From positions 47,063,676 through 47,127,675 of the forward strand of contig CM049311.1 of the NCBI GenBank assembly GCA_026874595.1: a DNA stretch of 64,000 nucleotides, read 5' to 3'. Position numbers and translations under genes: made by a program. Positions within the stretch are counted from its first letter, which is position 1, and each line of letters starts with the position of its first letter. The DNA comes from Sipunculus nudus (Eukaryota > Annelida > Sipuncula > Golfingiida > Sipunculidae). Below, in pieces: positions 34,063 through 47,272 of this stretch. The notes beneath the pieces were generated by a model that saw only the letters and a program-made list of their open reading frames with translations, searched no databases and had not been told where the DNA came from.

Positions 34063-34899
34063 GTAGGTGTTCTGCAACAAAGTACACATATATGTACCTC
34101 GATTCTTGATGTTAGTCTCACATCATGTTCTAATGAAAGCACATTTTTCCTCAGCAGAAACTCCAAATGATTGGACAACCTATTGACCAATTTTTCTGAC
34201 ATACAATTCTACTTAATGTTTTGTTATAGCTGATTTATTCTGTGTGATTTGTCTCATGGAAAATAACACCAGACTAGTTGCTGAAATCTGAACTCAGTTA
34301 AAGTATTATGTGTTGTTTCCTTCTATTTTTTAATCTGAGCACTAAGACCTGATATGCCAATGTGAAAGATCGTTCCTTGTTCGTATTCATGTTTTAGCTT
34401 GACTGCTAGTAGATCCATGCCTACATTATACTGATAATGAACTTTGTATACAATGTGGCTGCATTGTCTCAGACAAAGTAAAACACTGCATGTGTATGTC
34501 TGTGATGCCTTAAATGACAAAAGACAAAAAATCTGGACCACAATGCGTTTGAACATGCAAGATATTTTAATTGATTATTGTCTTATTGAAATATATTGAT
34601 AGAGGCCATGTTAGGAGGGCCTATGCCAGATGAATTATTTCCCGGGGACGAGGATTATTTTACATTTTTATATATATAAGGGCTAAGTTCCTATATTTTA
34701 CAGTTCAAGTTACCTGATGTAGCATGCATGCCTCCTTGCATTTAGTGTCATTTTAATACAAGTACCGTCTGTTTAATAACCCTTTATTGTATGCACTGGA
34801 ATATGTGCTCACACATGGCTCTCACAAAATATTTTATTACCACATAATGAAGGGTGTCTCTAGGTAATATTTTAAAAGTAATAACTCTCAGTCTAATTC
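34063..34899. other. Start of gene 2 intron; nothing recognised
   Basis: Non-coding by inspection. A minus frame at 34323-34556 has no support. The GC-rich patch TTTCCCGGGGACGAGG at about 34638 may already belong to the LINE-derived segment that follows. Confidence 0.5.
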
Positions 34900-35074
34900 T
34901 TTTTGTTCTAATTCATTGAATCCTTGTGTTACGTTTGGTAATTTTTAGCTTCTTATATGTTGCACTTTTGTATCTTTGCATATTACTTAATTATCTGCTT
35001 TCACGCATATATATATTGATTGTATATCTTAATTACTGGAGGAAATAAAGACTATCAATCAATCAATCAATCAA
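34900..35074 (+). mobile_element. Probable 3' tail of a non-LTR (LINE) retrotransposon
   Basis: GGAGGAAATAAAGACTATCA followed by (ATCA)n at about 35052-35074, preceded by T-rich sequence with GTTGCACTTTTGTATC. An AATAAAG plus short tandem tail is a common LINE 3' end in molluscs. The 5' boundary is not visible and no coding part was found nearby. Confidence 0.5.
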
Positions 35075-38000
35075 CCCTCGAATGTGTAAATCCCAGCCTC
35101 AACCCACAGACCCAGCATCCCTGGACCAAACTCTGAACCAAATCAAGTTTCAAAGAGAATCATTGTACTTTGTGGAATCTTTTTACATGGATAAATATTT
35201 GTAGATGTGTTTCATGTCATGTCTGTAAAAACACATCTACAAATCGTAAGGATATAAGCCTGATGTTAATGTAATAATCACACATTAACAGTGATAGACA
35301 CCGGTAATTCATGACAACACTACAGACTCCTTTTCCACTTAGTTTTATCCAGATCTCTGGTGCATGCTGTAAATCTCACATGAATTATAATGCTTATGTG
35401 ATTTAGTCATTAGGTTTTTGTGTTTTCATCTTAAAAATGTTCAATTCATTAATCTTCATTTTTGTCCATTAATAATCAATGAAAAGGCCATTTACACAAA
35501 TAAATCATTTACTCATATAATCATATCCTGATAGATGGGACAGGAACACATATTTTCATTATCATTGACAGGATTAGTGTAAACTGAATTTGGTTTCCAG
35601 GGTCCATGAGGTCATAGGTTTACATACTGTCAAACCACCAAATCGGTCATTCTGCATTCTAAAGCTGCAAACTCTGAGATACCCACAAAGTGATCCTTTA
35701 CTGAACCTATATTGCTAAATGTTATTTTTTTTTAATTTTAATGTTCTTAAAAATAGATTAAATCATGCAGAATAAAAGATTCATAATACTCCAATCAGGT
35801 TCTGATTTTTGTTCATTAACCAGTTCATACAGTTTACTTAATCATTTGATTTATTAAGAGTAATTAATGAAGAACTGAACATTTATGATGGCATGATGAT
35901 GTAACATAATTCATTGAGATAAACAAGCTGGAAATGGTATGCCTTCAGAATGCATGTGGCCTAATATATCCATTCATCAAACAGCTTCAGCTTCTCATAT
36001 CCAAACCAGAGAGCTTGAAATTATGATAGTTCATGGCATGCCTGTAACTCATAAATACATATGCACAGCATGAACTTTGCTGCCTATAGCAAGCACTGTT
36101 ATAAGTTCATGCAGTGAAATCTGAAAGACACTAGTCCGTAAATGACTCATTCTCACCTGAAAATGTTTCTCTCCACTAAATTCTGATGCCATCTCAACTG
36201 ATTAAATACATGGACACTTACTATACAATCACAAGTTTTATACAGCGTGAGTGTTTGGGGAACGGAATAACTAATGCCCTGAACAAGTTCCACAGCTCCA
36301 AGAATTGAGATACCCTTACAAATTTAGGGAAAACAATGCTAAACAAGGAACCACCCAGTGCTAAGAAGATATGTAAATAAAACATCTGAATGAAAATCAA
36401 ACTTTAATAAATGCATGTCGATAAATCTTATGATTTATATTATCTAGATGATCTGTTTCTGTTGAATATCTGTCAGACATAAGTTTTGTTGACACCTAAA
36501 AATTACATATAATATACAGACCCCCCCCCCCCCCCCCCCAACCCCCACAGATCAACAGCAGCCCATCAGTTGTTGTGTATTTGTGTCCCATATAAAAAAT
36601 CTTTAGCTTCTTTTCATCTAATGATACTTAAGCTCCTGTAAGCTGACAAGGATATAACTATAAGAACAACTACATATGGTATATGAAAATGTAGATAAAT
36701 GTGTCCTTAACTGTCCTTCCTGATAACATTCTGGCCTGACCTGTCAATCATCAATATACCATCCCTGCACACTAACCTTAACCATGGCTAAAGGTTTCCC
36801 CTGTATCAACTTTCTGTATATCATCCAGTCATAGAGTATTGTTAAATGTGAGGTGCTGGTGACCCTCACAAAGATAAACCTGTGTCTGTTGTGATCATAT
36901 CAATAAGATATAGTGTGATATGCCACTTGACTGTCATAAGATCATACACATGTAATGGTCTGCTTGAAGTCTGCAAACAATTTGTGGTTTCTTCTGATTT
37001 AGATTTACACAGGGCTGTCTGATACTACTGTTTGTTCAGACTATATATATCTATTACCGTAGTCTGGCTGTATATCTACCTGTCAGTAACTTCAGTGAGA
37101 TCTATATGTTAACAGTAAAAAAACCAGTCATTTTTAGAAAAATATAATGAAAAATACAGAAAAGTATACAAAAAACTGAATTTTTCAGAAAGTTTACTGA
37201 GAAATGCAGAAAAGTTTACCATAAACAAAACAAAAATGTACCAAAAATTACTTAAAAGGATACCAGAAAGTGTCCCAAATATATTTTTTGGTACTTTTCA
37301 GTCCACATTTCAGTACTTTTCAGAATACTTTTCAGTACTTTATGGTAATTCTCAAGACCTGTGTAAGTGTTCTTGTCTTCATTGCTAGATATAGATATTA
37401 ATAAACCACAAATTGCTAACATTTGCATTCTCTTTCCACAAATTCAAAAACCCCACCTTATGCTTTTTACAATTTAAAAAAAAACATAATTTTAGGACCA
37501 CAATATAATCTGAATCTAGAGTATAATACAACAAAAGTTAATGATATACAATTTTGTTCAACAGATGAAATTATGCTTTTACAACAGGATTTTCTCTCAA
37601 ATGTTATACTGATGTAAAAAAAATTTCAATTTTTTGTCAAATAGAGATTGTTTTCCTGATACTGCATTACATTCAACTGTCTACATTTATAGCTGACAAA
37701 AATTACTGTAATTGTATGATTATGAAAATTAAACAAGTGAACTTTATAAAATCAATACATACAGTTTTATTTGAGTATATGACTGCTTCCGCTGGGTAAA
37801 TGAAGTTCTCACATTGATAGACACATGAAATTCCTTGTAATTTGTAAAACCCTGGCCACGTCTTTCATTCCTAGTGAAGACATTGTGTACCTGTCAGTTT
37901 GTATTGGTATCAAGCCCTTTCCCCAGGACTCCCCCCTTGAAAAAGAGCAACCTTAACAAAAGAAATAAATTAGGTCAACACTGGCCCACAGAGATGACCA

Positions 38001-39217
38001 GGAGAATGTATCAAGTCAATAGTTGAGGTATGTAATGATTATTTGTGTGAGGGCAGCTGAATCCCTGATTACAATAATGACCACATGAGTGCTGGAGGGT
38101 CACTGAATCACAATGATCAACAATATACATACCAACCAACAAATCAACCTGACAAGTACCCAATACATTCATCACTCACAACTATTCAAATATAAATAAA
38201 AAAATTTAAATTTTTTATCAGAAGACAAATTTAATACTGCAAACACTGTTGGTTAACAAACACATCCTGAAATATTTTATTACAGGAAGAAATATATGAT
38301 CAAGTTACATTGCTCTGCCATGGCCTGATGATATGCATAGTAGATATTTTGTTAGAGTTCATGACCTCAAGTGAATTAATATAGGCATTCTATCCTTGTC
38401 TTTATAGCTGACATGATATATTATTATTTTAGCTTTAATTTAATACATATGAATGGCTTTATTTATGTGTAACAGACATTTTCTAATGTAGCAAGCACCA
38501 GTTATAATAAAACAGCAAAACTTGATTGAGCATGCTTGTTTTTCTTTTCTTTGAAGCTGTTACACAACTGGAAGGGTTGGTGGGGTAGGAACTCATTGTA
38601 AAATCATGTTTGATTATTGAAAGAAATTTAATGATGATAATTGATAAATATCAAATATTAAATATAAAATTATTTATTTTACATGGATTGTACAAATAGT
38701 TATCTATAAAACTACTTAAAGGCACTCTCCATGGCTCAGATGATGGCGTTTAATGTTGTTCATGGCTTTGTGTCCTTTCTTTTCTGTATCTCTGAATGGA
38801 TTTAACTGTATTTTTTTTAATAACATGAAATTTTTGCATATGCATACTTAATCATTTGTGATTGTGCAAAAGTGCGACCAATTTAATGGATTATGAAAGA
38901 TCTCAACTGATCATCAATATAATTGATTAAGTGGCACATCTTTAGTAAACAGTATTTTAAGAACAACAAAGATAGCCATCTGAATCCAAATGGACCAACA
39001 AAAGTTGACCAACATGGTTTAACACAAAGCAGGACTTACTGAGTAATAAATGAATCATGGACCTGAACGGTATATATATGTGTTAATTTTTTATAATGCG
39101 TTAAATACTATCAGTCTTTCCATCAGATTTTATTAATAAGAATATATCAGTACATTTTCAAACTATCATTTTGTCAAATTTTCTGTCAGTCAATTTAGTA
39201 TATAGTGGAAAGAGAGA
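35075..39217. other. Gene 2 intron; no exon or dispersed repeat recognised
   Basis: About 4 kb of AT-rich sequence. A C-run lies at 36521-36539, and a short internally repetitive stretch at 37190-37350 is built on AGTACTTTTCAG / AAAAGTNTAC. Frame 37423-37617 has no support. Confidence 0.5.
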
Positions 39218-40270
39218 AACAAGTGACCCATGGGTCATTATGCTCAGCTGACTAGAAGACATTCACAAAAGAAATTTATCTTCTGAATGCCAAATTTTGT
39301 AGGTGGTATCCCCATTCAAATGTAGCCATTAAGGTTCTTCAAAATCAACAAAAAGAAAGTTTCATGATAATATGTCCAGCCATTCCCATGAAATCTAGCC
39401 TTTTGTATGCAGTCAGCTGAGCAAAAAATGACCATTCACATTTCTGAAGGGCATCCCTGGATGTCAAGACAGAAGATTTTAAGGCCTACAGTCAAGTTTT
39501 GTACCTTGTCCGACTGTCTAGATGCTTAAAATGTATATGGCCAGTAATATAAGTCACCATGACCTATATCAGGTTTACATGCAAATTTACCCAGGACTTG
39601 TGTGAATATCATATGTTAGAAGACTCTAGGCCTAGCAGATACAAATTAATTGTGCCCTATCTGACTGGGTGCTCAAAATCATGTTTTCAGCATGTAGTTC
39701 ACAAAATGTCAATGAACTTATTTCAGGCCTCCAAGAGATTTGCCTAAGACCTCCCTGGATGTACAGTTAGAAGTTTCTAGGTCTAATGGTTAAGATTTGT
39801 GCCTTATTAACTGACAGACTGGTTCATCTGAAGGTCTCAAAAACAGAAAAAAAAATAACCGTAAATATTAGAAAAAAAAATTAATGATGAAACTTAATGA
39901 TCAAACTCCATGATCAATATACATGGAAAGAATCATGGCAATCAATGCATTAGTTATTCAGATACTGGAGCTTTTGTATCAAATTTAAATGGGGATACTT
40001 TCAAGCCCCATAGCTCGGAGGATATAGGTCACAGTGACCTAATATCAGGTTTCCAATTAGATCTTTTATGGACCTCAATGGGTGTCCTGTAGAAGATTCT
40101 AGGACTAGCAGATACATTTTTTTTTACCTATTTGACTGACTGAGTGCTCAAAATCATGTTTTCAGCCTGAAGTTTGCAAAATATAGGTCACCATGAACTA
40201 ATATTAGGTTCCCTAGGAGATTGGCCTAGGACCTCCTTGTATGTACACTTAGAAGTTTGTATGTATTTTT
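39218..40270 (-). mobile_element. Helentron-like element, truncated at its 5' side
   Basis: The minus-strand 3' terminus AACAAGTGACCCATGGGTCAT starts at 39218. The body matches 24573-24740 and then units with AGCCCCATAGCTCGGAGGATA, also seen at 61240 and 63075. The expected palindromic 5' end is missing. Frames 39559-39747 and 39910-40092 are translations of the repeat. Confidence 0.6.
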
Positions 40271-41825
40271 TCTAGTCCAGCTTTTAGAATGTGACTGGTG
40301 CTACTAACATGCACTTTGCTGTTCCCTACAGTAGTTGATACAGTAATGTATTTCGCTCTACACTCAGTATTTGACTGGTGTGGGAATTTGTTCAGTTGGG
40401 TTAGTGCTATACTATATTCTATGGTGGCAGGTAAGAATGGCTAAGGTAAAAATGGCCGAGGTAAAATGGCTAAAGAGAAAATAACTGGTAACAGGATTAA
40501 ATTTTGAATTTTGAAATTCAAAAGATTACAATTAAGCTGCAAAATGCATGTGGTAGAGACTCATTTTAGACAGGACTTTTCAGACAAGGATATTCTGACC
40601 AGGCTAATATTATAGGATTCAATTAAAAGGGGATTGATAATAGACTTTTATAAATTAATCATTTTAAAAATATACTTCTTGAAACTGACAATGATTCAAT
40701 ATACAACAATTAAAAACAAATATTATTATAATAACTGAAACCAAGCATGTCTTGTGAACGAGAAAGCGATCAAAGATGCATTGACATGTCAAAATATCAG
40801 GCCAATATATCAAACTTCTCTTGAATTAGGTGCACTGGGCTGACCAAGCTTATGTGAGGAAGGCTGTTGCCCTGAGTGAACCTGAACAAATTGCTCCCTG
40901 CAGCTACTACACTGAGTGAACTCTTGACCTCTACCTGGCTGCACTGAATGAACTCTTGACTTGGCACTTGAATTGGCAGTCTGCCAAAGCTATAAATAGA
41001 TGAAGACTGACCTTTGGCCTGTTGCCAAATCTGAAATAGCTGGTAGTCTGCCAAGCTATTTATAAATACAGACCTGTTCATAAATCTGTTTACACATACT
41101 GAAAGACTTTGGCTACAATACTTTGTTTTCAAGCAGACATATTGGTAAGATTGTTTTATCAAAATGTTAGGAATAATAAAACATGAAGTCCTTTCATTGT
41201 TAAAGGTCTAATTATTCTGCCCAACATTCATTTAAGTAAACTTGAACAAATGCCTCTGAATTATGCAATGTTACAGAAGCTGAAGCAACAGTTTTGCGAA
41301 AGAAGACTGGTGCAGTCCTTAGTTTGAAAAAGGCTTACTAATGGCCACAAGACCAATTTCATGCAGCTTTCTATGACTCTTCCAAAATAATTAACCAAAT
41401 CTATTCTTATACAATTAAAAGAACCCTACCTTAAGATAATTCTTGTGAAATATTAAATGATTCTGCTTGACAGTTTCATCATAAACCATTTTTAAACTGA
41501 AAGAGGATTAAATATGGGTTTTTTTGTCTGTAAAAAAACCCAGGTTCATGAAGGTGGTGCCACAAAAAGTGCAATTTCAAATAAGAGTAATGTGACAAAT
41601 ATTTGCACAAAACTTGGTGATGCTAGCTCCTGTAAATTCTGAAATGTTTATGTCAGTATGGATAATTGGCCAAATGACTAAGTTCAAATTCCTTTAAATC
41701 CACCAAAATTCATCATACCATAGCCATTTCAGCAAATTTGAGACAGCTTATCCTTTAGATCATTTCTTTGAAATTTTGAACCATTTGGCTGAATGATTTC
41801 AGTGAAGAAGATATTCTAAGTTTTT
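40271..41825. other. Gene 2 intron; no exon recognised
   Basis: The 121-codon minus frame 40797-41162 spans an internally repetitive stretch (GAGTGAACT.TTGAC and CTGCCAAGCTAT repeats), so its length is not good evidence of coding. A small repeat of GGCTAAGGTAAAAATGG type lies at about 40436-40482. Confidence 0.5.
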
Positions 41826-43471
41826 AGCTCAGCTGACTATAAGTCATCTGAGCTATAGTTGTGGTCCATTGTCTGTTGTCCGTCCATCCGTCCAGCTGTC
41901 CATCTGTCCATCTAGCACGTTTCAACACCATTGGACCTACAAATCTGAAAATGGCATACAGTTAGATGTCCCGAGAATCTCCTACCATGCTGGAAATTGG
42001 GTCAATAGGACTTCGTTCCCTTGAGATATTACAGAAAAACCTCAATTTTTTTATTAAATATCTATTTTCACACTTCAAGACTGCCTAATATCAAAACCAC
42101 TCATCTGGTTTTCTTCATATTTACCAAAGATATTTGGTCACTTAAGAGAAAAAGGGACTTTTTTTCAGTAATACAACTTTAATTAATCAAAATTTAATTG
42201 TATACCAAAAATTAGATCAAAATCTGTTAAATTTTTTTAAATATTGGCAAAACTATAAAATTGGTACCTTAAATTTGCCCAAGTTTGACTATGGCACGTT
42301 TTTTTCTTGTAAAAACATTTGATTTACTTTTCACAGTTGGTATATATATAGATTTATTCTGTTAAATTCTGAAATTTGAAAGTAAAAGCTTAAAAGTTTT
42401 TCTGAGGCTCTAATGTATTAATATTTTGAACCTCCAGACCAGCCATGTCTGGTCATACAGCCTTGTCTGGGTAAACGTATTAGTGATGCAACACTGCTGT
42501 CACAAATGTAGAACATGGACCCCAGTATTTGCTATTAAAAGGACATTTTACACAGGAAGGAAACATACATGTGTTACTCATTCACAGTAACCTCTAAAAA
42601 TAGGAGCTGCAAAAAAATTTGGAAAGCACAAGGATCCACATTGGATCAGGTGGTAATAGGTATGACAAGGAAACTTATGCATGGTCACTATGTAACACTT
42701 AGCAGAGCAGGACAGATGAAGCAACATACTGAATTTAGTTGAACATAAAATTGCACTGATCCTCCATTCAGAAACGAAATGAACCGATTACGTAATGACA
42801 TGCCTCTGAAAGTGAATTTCAAACAACCATCTGTTGAATCAAATGAATTATTACAGGTTATCTACCATCACACGCGGTCCTGACATTTGCATCATCAGGA
42901 TGTAAATCTGATTGCCATATACTGAACGCCCAAATCATTACTTTTGCAGAGTCGTGCCTTTGCTCTAGAGACCAAAATGAAATGTATGAAATACCTCATT
43001 ACAAACTTATCAGAAATAGCTGTCAGAGGAACAACAAACAAAAGACCACCTCAAGGTTTAGCCATTTATAAACATGAACAGCTGAATCCCCATGTAAGCC
43101 TTCACCACCACACAACACCATATTTTGAGTCATCTCTTCTATATATTCACACTCAGAGTCAGTCACTTCTGATTGTTTTCCTCTATAGGTCACCCACATG
43201 TAACTTCTTCTCTGAACTCCAAGTTTTAGTCTTTCAAGTTGACCTAAATATAATATATAACACCAAATTGACACGATTATGTCAACTTTTTAAATGACAA
43301 CATCTGATCAGAAAATCAACCAATGACCATGGAAATACCATAGAACATGTCTTTACTAACTGTTTAAATGCTTCAGTTTCAACATTAGAAAACACATGGT
43401 CAGATCACAAGATATTATTAGCAACAATCCCCCATTCTTTAATTCAGATCAAACATTGCAACTTCTCATAG
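41826..43471 (+). mobile_element. Helentron-like element E5, 3' end lost, longest endonuclease relic
   Basis: The palindromic 5' end is at 41826-41854, followed by the GTCC stretch and the family body to about 42390, then more diverged sequence up to an endonuclease-like relic (42944-43471). The usual GACCCATGGGTC end is absent; a fragment of another repeat (CCCCATAGCTCGGAGGATA at about 43552) follows. Confidence 0.55.
42944..43471 (+). pseudogene. Endonuclease-like (EEP/APE-type) relic in E5
   Basis: A frame from 42944 reaches TGA at 43295-43297 and continues in the same frame to TAG at 43469-43471. The first part has GLAIYKHEQ, then LLIVFLYRSPTCNFFSELQ, resembling the 'YRPP...F..L' strand of EEP endonucleases. 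After the stop come NDHGNTIEHVFTN and NTWSDHKILLATI, the latter keeping the SDH motif. The usual GDFN segment between them is not visible, so the domain is probably internally deleted. An in-frame stop and that gap make it non-functional. It aligns with 12579-12812 in the last 55 residues. LINE origin is the alternative to Helentron. Confidence 0.6.
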
Positions 43472-43544
43472 CTTAATCTACCGTTTCTTCTCTATAGTTA
43501 CTTTTTGAGACATTCTGGTAGAAAGCTGATTATAATGCTTGCCT

Positions 43545-43660
43545 TTTAAAAGCCCCATAGCTCGGAGGATATGGGTTTTCAGTTACAAGTTTCTAGGTCA
43601 AGTGGTTACTATTTGTGCCCTGTTAATGGACAGACAGGCAGACAATGGACAAAAAGCTAA
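43545..43660. repeat. Fragment of the CCCCATAGCTC repeat
   Basis: AGCCCCATAGCTCGGAGGAT, TTTCTAGGTCAAGTGGTTAC and GTGCCCTGTTAATGGACAGA occur in the order seen in units at 61240-62540. No element ends are present. Confidence 0.6.
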
Positions 43661-46600
43661 AAATTTATTTGCTCATTATAAGCAGATCCGACTTTACAAG
43701 TTTTTAAATTTAAATAACACAGTAAACACTACCAGAAAGACAGCCAGTTTGTTGTGAGATTTCAAGGCAAAATAATGAAGGCACTTGGCTTTGATAAATG
43801 TGCTTATGATAATATTAATGTTGATATTCCAGATAAGTGTTTAAATATGCATTTTTACAGACTGTTTTAAAAACAAACATTAATCTTTCCATCTTCATTC
43901 TTTGTCTTAATGTTCCCATTTTGATCACAAATAATTAATATATCCATGTAACCTTGCAGCCTTTAATATATCATCTTTTGCAAAAGGTCATCATACAAAC
44001 ACTTTGTGATCACATGAAAGGGGGAAAACGGCTGCAGATTAAAACCTGTTTCACATAAGTAGTCCAGTGTGTATGATATGTTTGTGAAACATATATTACC
44101 ATAACAAAGTAGAACTAAATTAACAAAAAACAAGTTTGAGGTACAGTTCAATCAATAGTTTATTGTAAATCTATCACTGATACTATTTTATTTTAGAAAG
44201 GACAGGGCAGCGATAATCATTTAGAATTCCTATTTTAAGGTTGTCGCGACAGTTTATTGTGAACTGCTTGTGCAGGAAAGTCACTGATTATACTGAAATT
44301 TAACATGAATTTAATTTTAAATATTTTAGTAGTCCTCAACAGATAGGAGGCATAAAAATATTTTAGTTAAGTCCTCAACAGATAGGGGGCATAAAAAATA
44401 TTTTAGTAGTCCTCAACATATAGGGGGCATAAAAATATTTTAGTAGTCCTCAACAGATAGGGGGCATAAAAATATTTTAGTAGTCCTCAACATATAGGGG
44501 AATGCAGAGAATCAATGGAATTTTACTGAAATATGTCATATAGAAAAATCAAACAATATATATAAATATTAATTAATAAACCACTTGACATATCACATTT
44601 AGTGATGTTGTGATCTGTATAAGATATATGAGATTTGACAGACACACAGTAAATAAATGCATCTGCTGTTATATCTGTCATTTTGGAATCCCTTACATTG
44701 AGTATACCACTCATATTTATTAAAGGACTGTAAATATGCACTCTAATGATGTTGTGCATCAGAATTTAAGGAATTTTTCCACAAAATTATTTTTGTCACC
44801 AAAAGACCAACTGAACATGACACGAAAATAGTATGTAGTCCTCCTAAACTGGTAACACTGTCTCCACGGCCTGAGTAATGCAGTACTTTTTATATATAGC
44901 CCTCTTCTCTGGGTCTCCCCAGACTTTAATGACTGCTCATGTACATGTAAAATACCTTATCAACAGCCCTTAACCTACTGTTTATTCAGGTCAGCACATA
45001 AAAATCCAAATTGAGGTACTGAGTTTCTAAATAAAGCAATACCCCAAGCCTTTTTTGATCAGTCACTTGTCACAAGAGTATTCTTACCATATTGTCTGCA
45101 TTATGATATACCTTGTACGTTGTAACAGATATATTTAACTGCTTTGTTATTGCAGTTATATTTGTAAATTGCATTTACCTCAAAATGTAATAATATAAAT
45201 ATATTGCAATATTACCAAGCATGGATTAAACTTATTTAATCAGCAAACCAATATTTTTTTTCTGTGGAGATACCTAGATCTTAGTAAGTTGTATTAATTT
45301 ATTTATTTAATTATGAAAATTATTGCAGATTTTCACTGTAAAAGTTGTGAATATTTTTTTATTGATATCTGACTTGTATAACATTTATCTTGATACAAGT
45401 TTTTGGGATTGAGCACGAGCATAGCTCATTAGTAGTCCTTCCCTGTACATTTCATATAATTAAAAATGATCAGATTATTGAGAATGAAAATTATGTGTCC
45501 TTTAAAACATGGTAATGTCCTTCATGAACATGGTAACAGTGAATATGGATGCCAATCCTGGAAAAAGAGTCAGTTATGTAAAAGTGATAAAAAGAAAGAA
45601 AAAGCAAATGTTATAAGCATTTAATGGGAGTAATGACTGACTCGAATTTCAAAGCTGAAACCATCAAGCCAAAGCTACAATGGATGTAAAGTACAATTTT
45701 TCAACAAAGCCTGACAGATATGCTCTAATACTCGAAAATAAATAATGATATTTGACTTTTCACCTCAGCTTTGTATGATCACACCTGAATAATACAGGTA
45801 CAATTACAGTCTCCATATCATTATTCCCTACAGGCTATTTAATTAACTGTCTGAATTTGGTTTAAATCATTACAAAACAGATAATGCAATACAAATGATA
45901 ATCATTTATGTTAAACAGATGCTACTGCAGTCTAATATTAAACAATAGGAATAATAGTTGATCCCGAAACACTAGTCGACTCCTTGTTTGTTTTAAATGC
46001 AAAGTAAAACCAATTTGTGGATGCTGCCACCTTGCGTTTATTACAGAAACCAATTTACTTTAGTCTGGGAAAATGTTGTTGTAAAGTTGCTGTCATCTGG
46101 TGTCAAAATTATAAATTAACAGAAGATCCTTCTTCAGAAACTTATCACCTGATCATAAAATAAACAGCTGCGCTGAAAGTCATTGGTGAAAAAGTTCATG
46201 ATTGTACTCTAGTTACCTAAGGTAGATAGGTATAGTGGGGGTTATAAAAATGTGGCTGATCAGAGTATACGTTTAACTACTGTTCAAACTGTTCATGCAC
46301 ATACTTCTGAATCTAATGCATGTATCAATTATGCTTGTACATGTGTGATTCCTGCTCCAAGGTTACACATCTCAAGCAAGGCAGAAAAGATACACCACCA
46401 TGCAGATTGACACAGGATGCAGATATACACATTCACCGGTCACTTTTTGTGTATTACAGCTTCTTCTCCAGGATCAAACACTCAAGTTTGCAGGTGATAT
46501 CCCTTTTCTGCAATATCTAAATGCTCTTTATTTAGCTTTTACAACTCTGCACATTGTTATAGTAAGCATGTGACTATAGGCATATAACAATGTAAGCATG

Positions 46601-47272
46601 TGACTATAGGCATATTGTTGTGTCTGTTTATCTGTCCTGTTGTCTGTCTGTTTGTTTGACCATCAATTTTCTAAAACATGCCTGAAGGTGGAATTCTAAC
46701 TTGGTCAGAATTTTATACATACATGGCCATTGCCATCAGGAGGAATTGTAACTTGAAAAACTTTTACATGAAAATTTATAACTGCATCTCCATAAAACAC
46801 ATATTAAGATTTAAATGTTTGTGTACAAAGATGATGCAAAATTTCTTCGATTTTCTTAGGATGCCACTTTCAAAACTGTTTTCTACCAAAAACATGCCAT
46901 GTGCATTTGAAACTTTGATGCTTAGAGGTTGGCATTCTATAAAGTAAAACCATTGTATTCATCTTTGACAATGTACTGTGGTGATTACATGTCCTAATGC
47001 TGACTGATTATATCTGATTGATCCATTAGTAAATCACTCAGTGGGACAGTCTGCTTAGGCTATCATATCCTATTAGCAGAGCAGTCACCTGGATTAGAAG
47101 TCAGATGCAGCACCTAACATTGCTGCAGATCCGATGACTGCATATGTGTTATACTAAAATCAGAGTAACAATGCAGCCTTATCAATAAATTATTGCATCC
47201 AGTGCAGGATTCAGGTAAGGGCTGATCTGGTGGTAGGCCAAGACCACACAATCTCGGGGCCTAATAATTTTT
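43661..47272. other. Gene 2 intron; no exon recognised
   Basis: Apart from the minisatellite at 44318-44500 and a 24-bp direct repeat (GTAAGCATGTGACTATAGGC core) at 46562 and 46592, nothing is recognised. Frames at 46320-46520 and 46678-46947 are short and have no family motifs. Confidence 0.5.
44318..44500. repeat. 37-bp minisatellite, five copies
   Basis: Unit reads TAAAAATATTTTAGTAGTCC then TCAACAGATAGGGGGCA. Copies differ by single-base changes (CAGATAGG versus CATATAGG) and one small insertion. The last copy degenerates at GGGGAATGC. Confidence 0.9.

Noticed and set aside
40797-41162. 121-codon minus-strand frame, the longest in the central region
   Set aside because: Lies on internally repeated sequence (GAGTGAACT and CTGCCAAGCTAT repeats) and has no recognisable domain.
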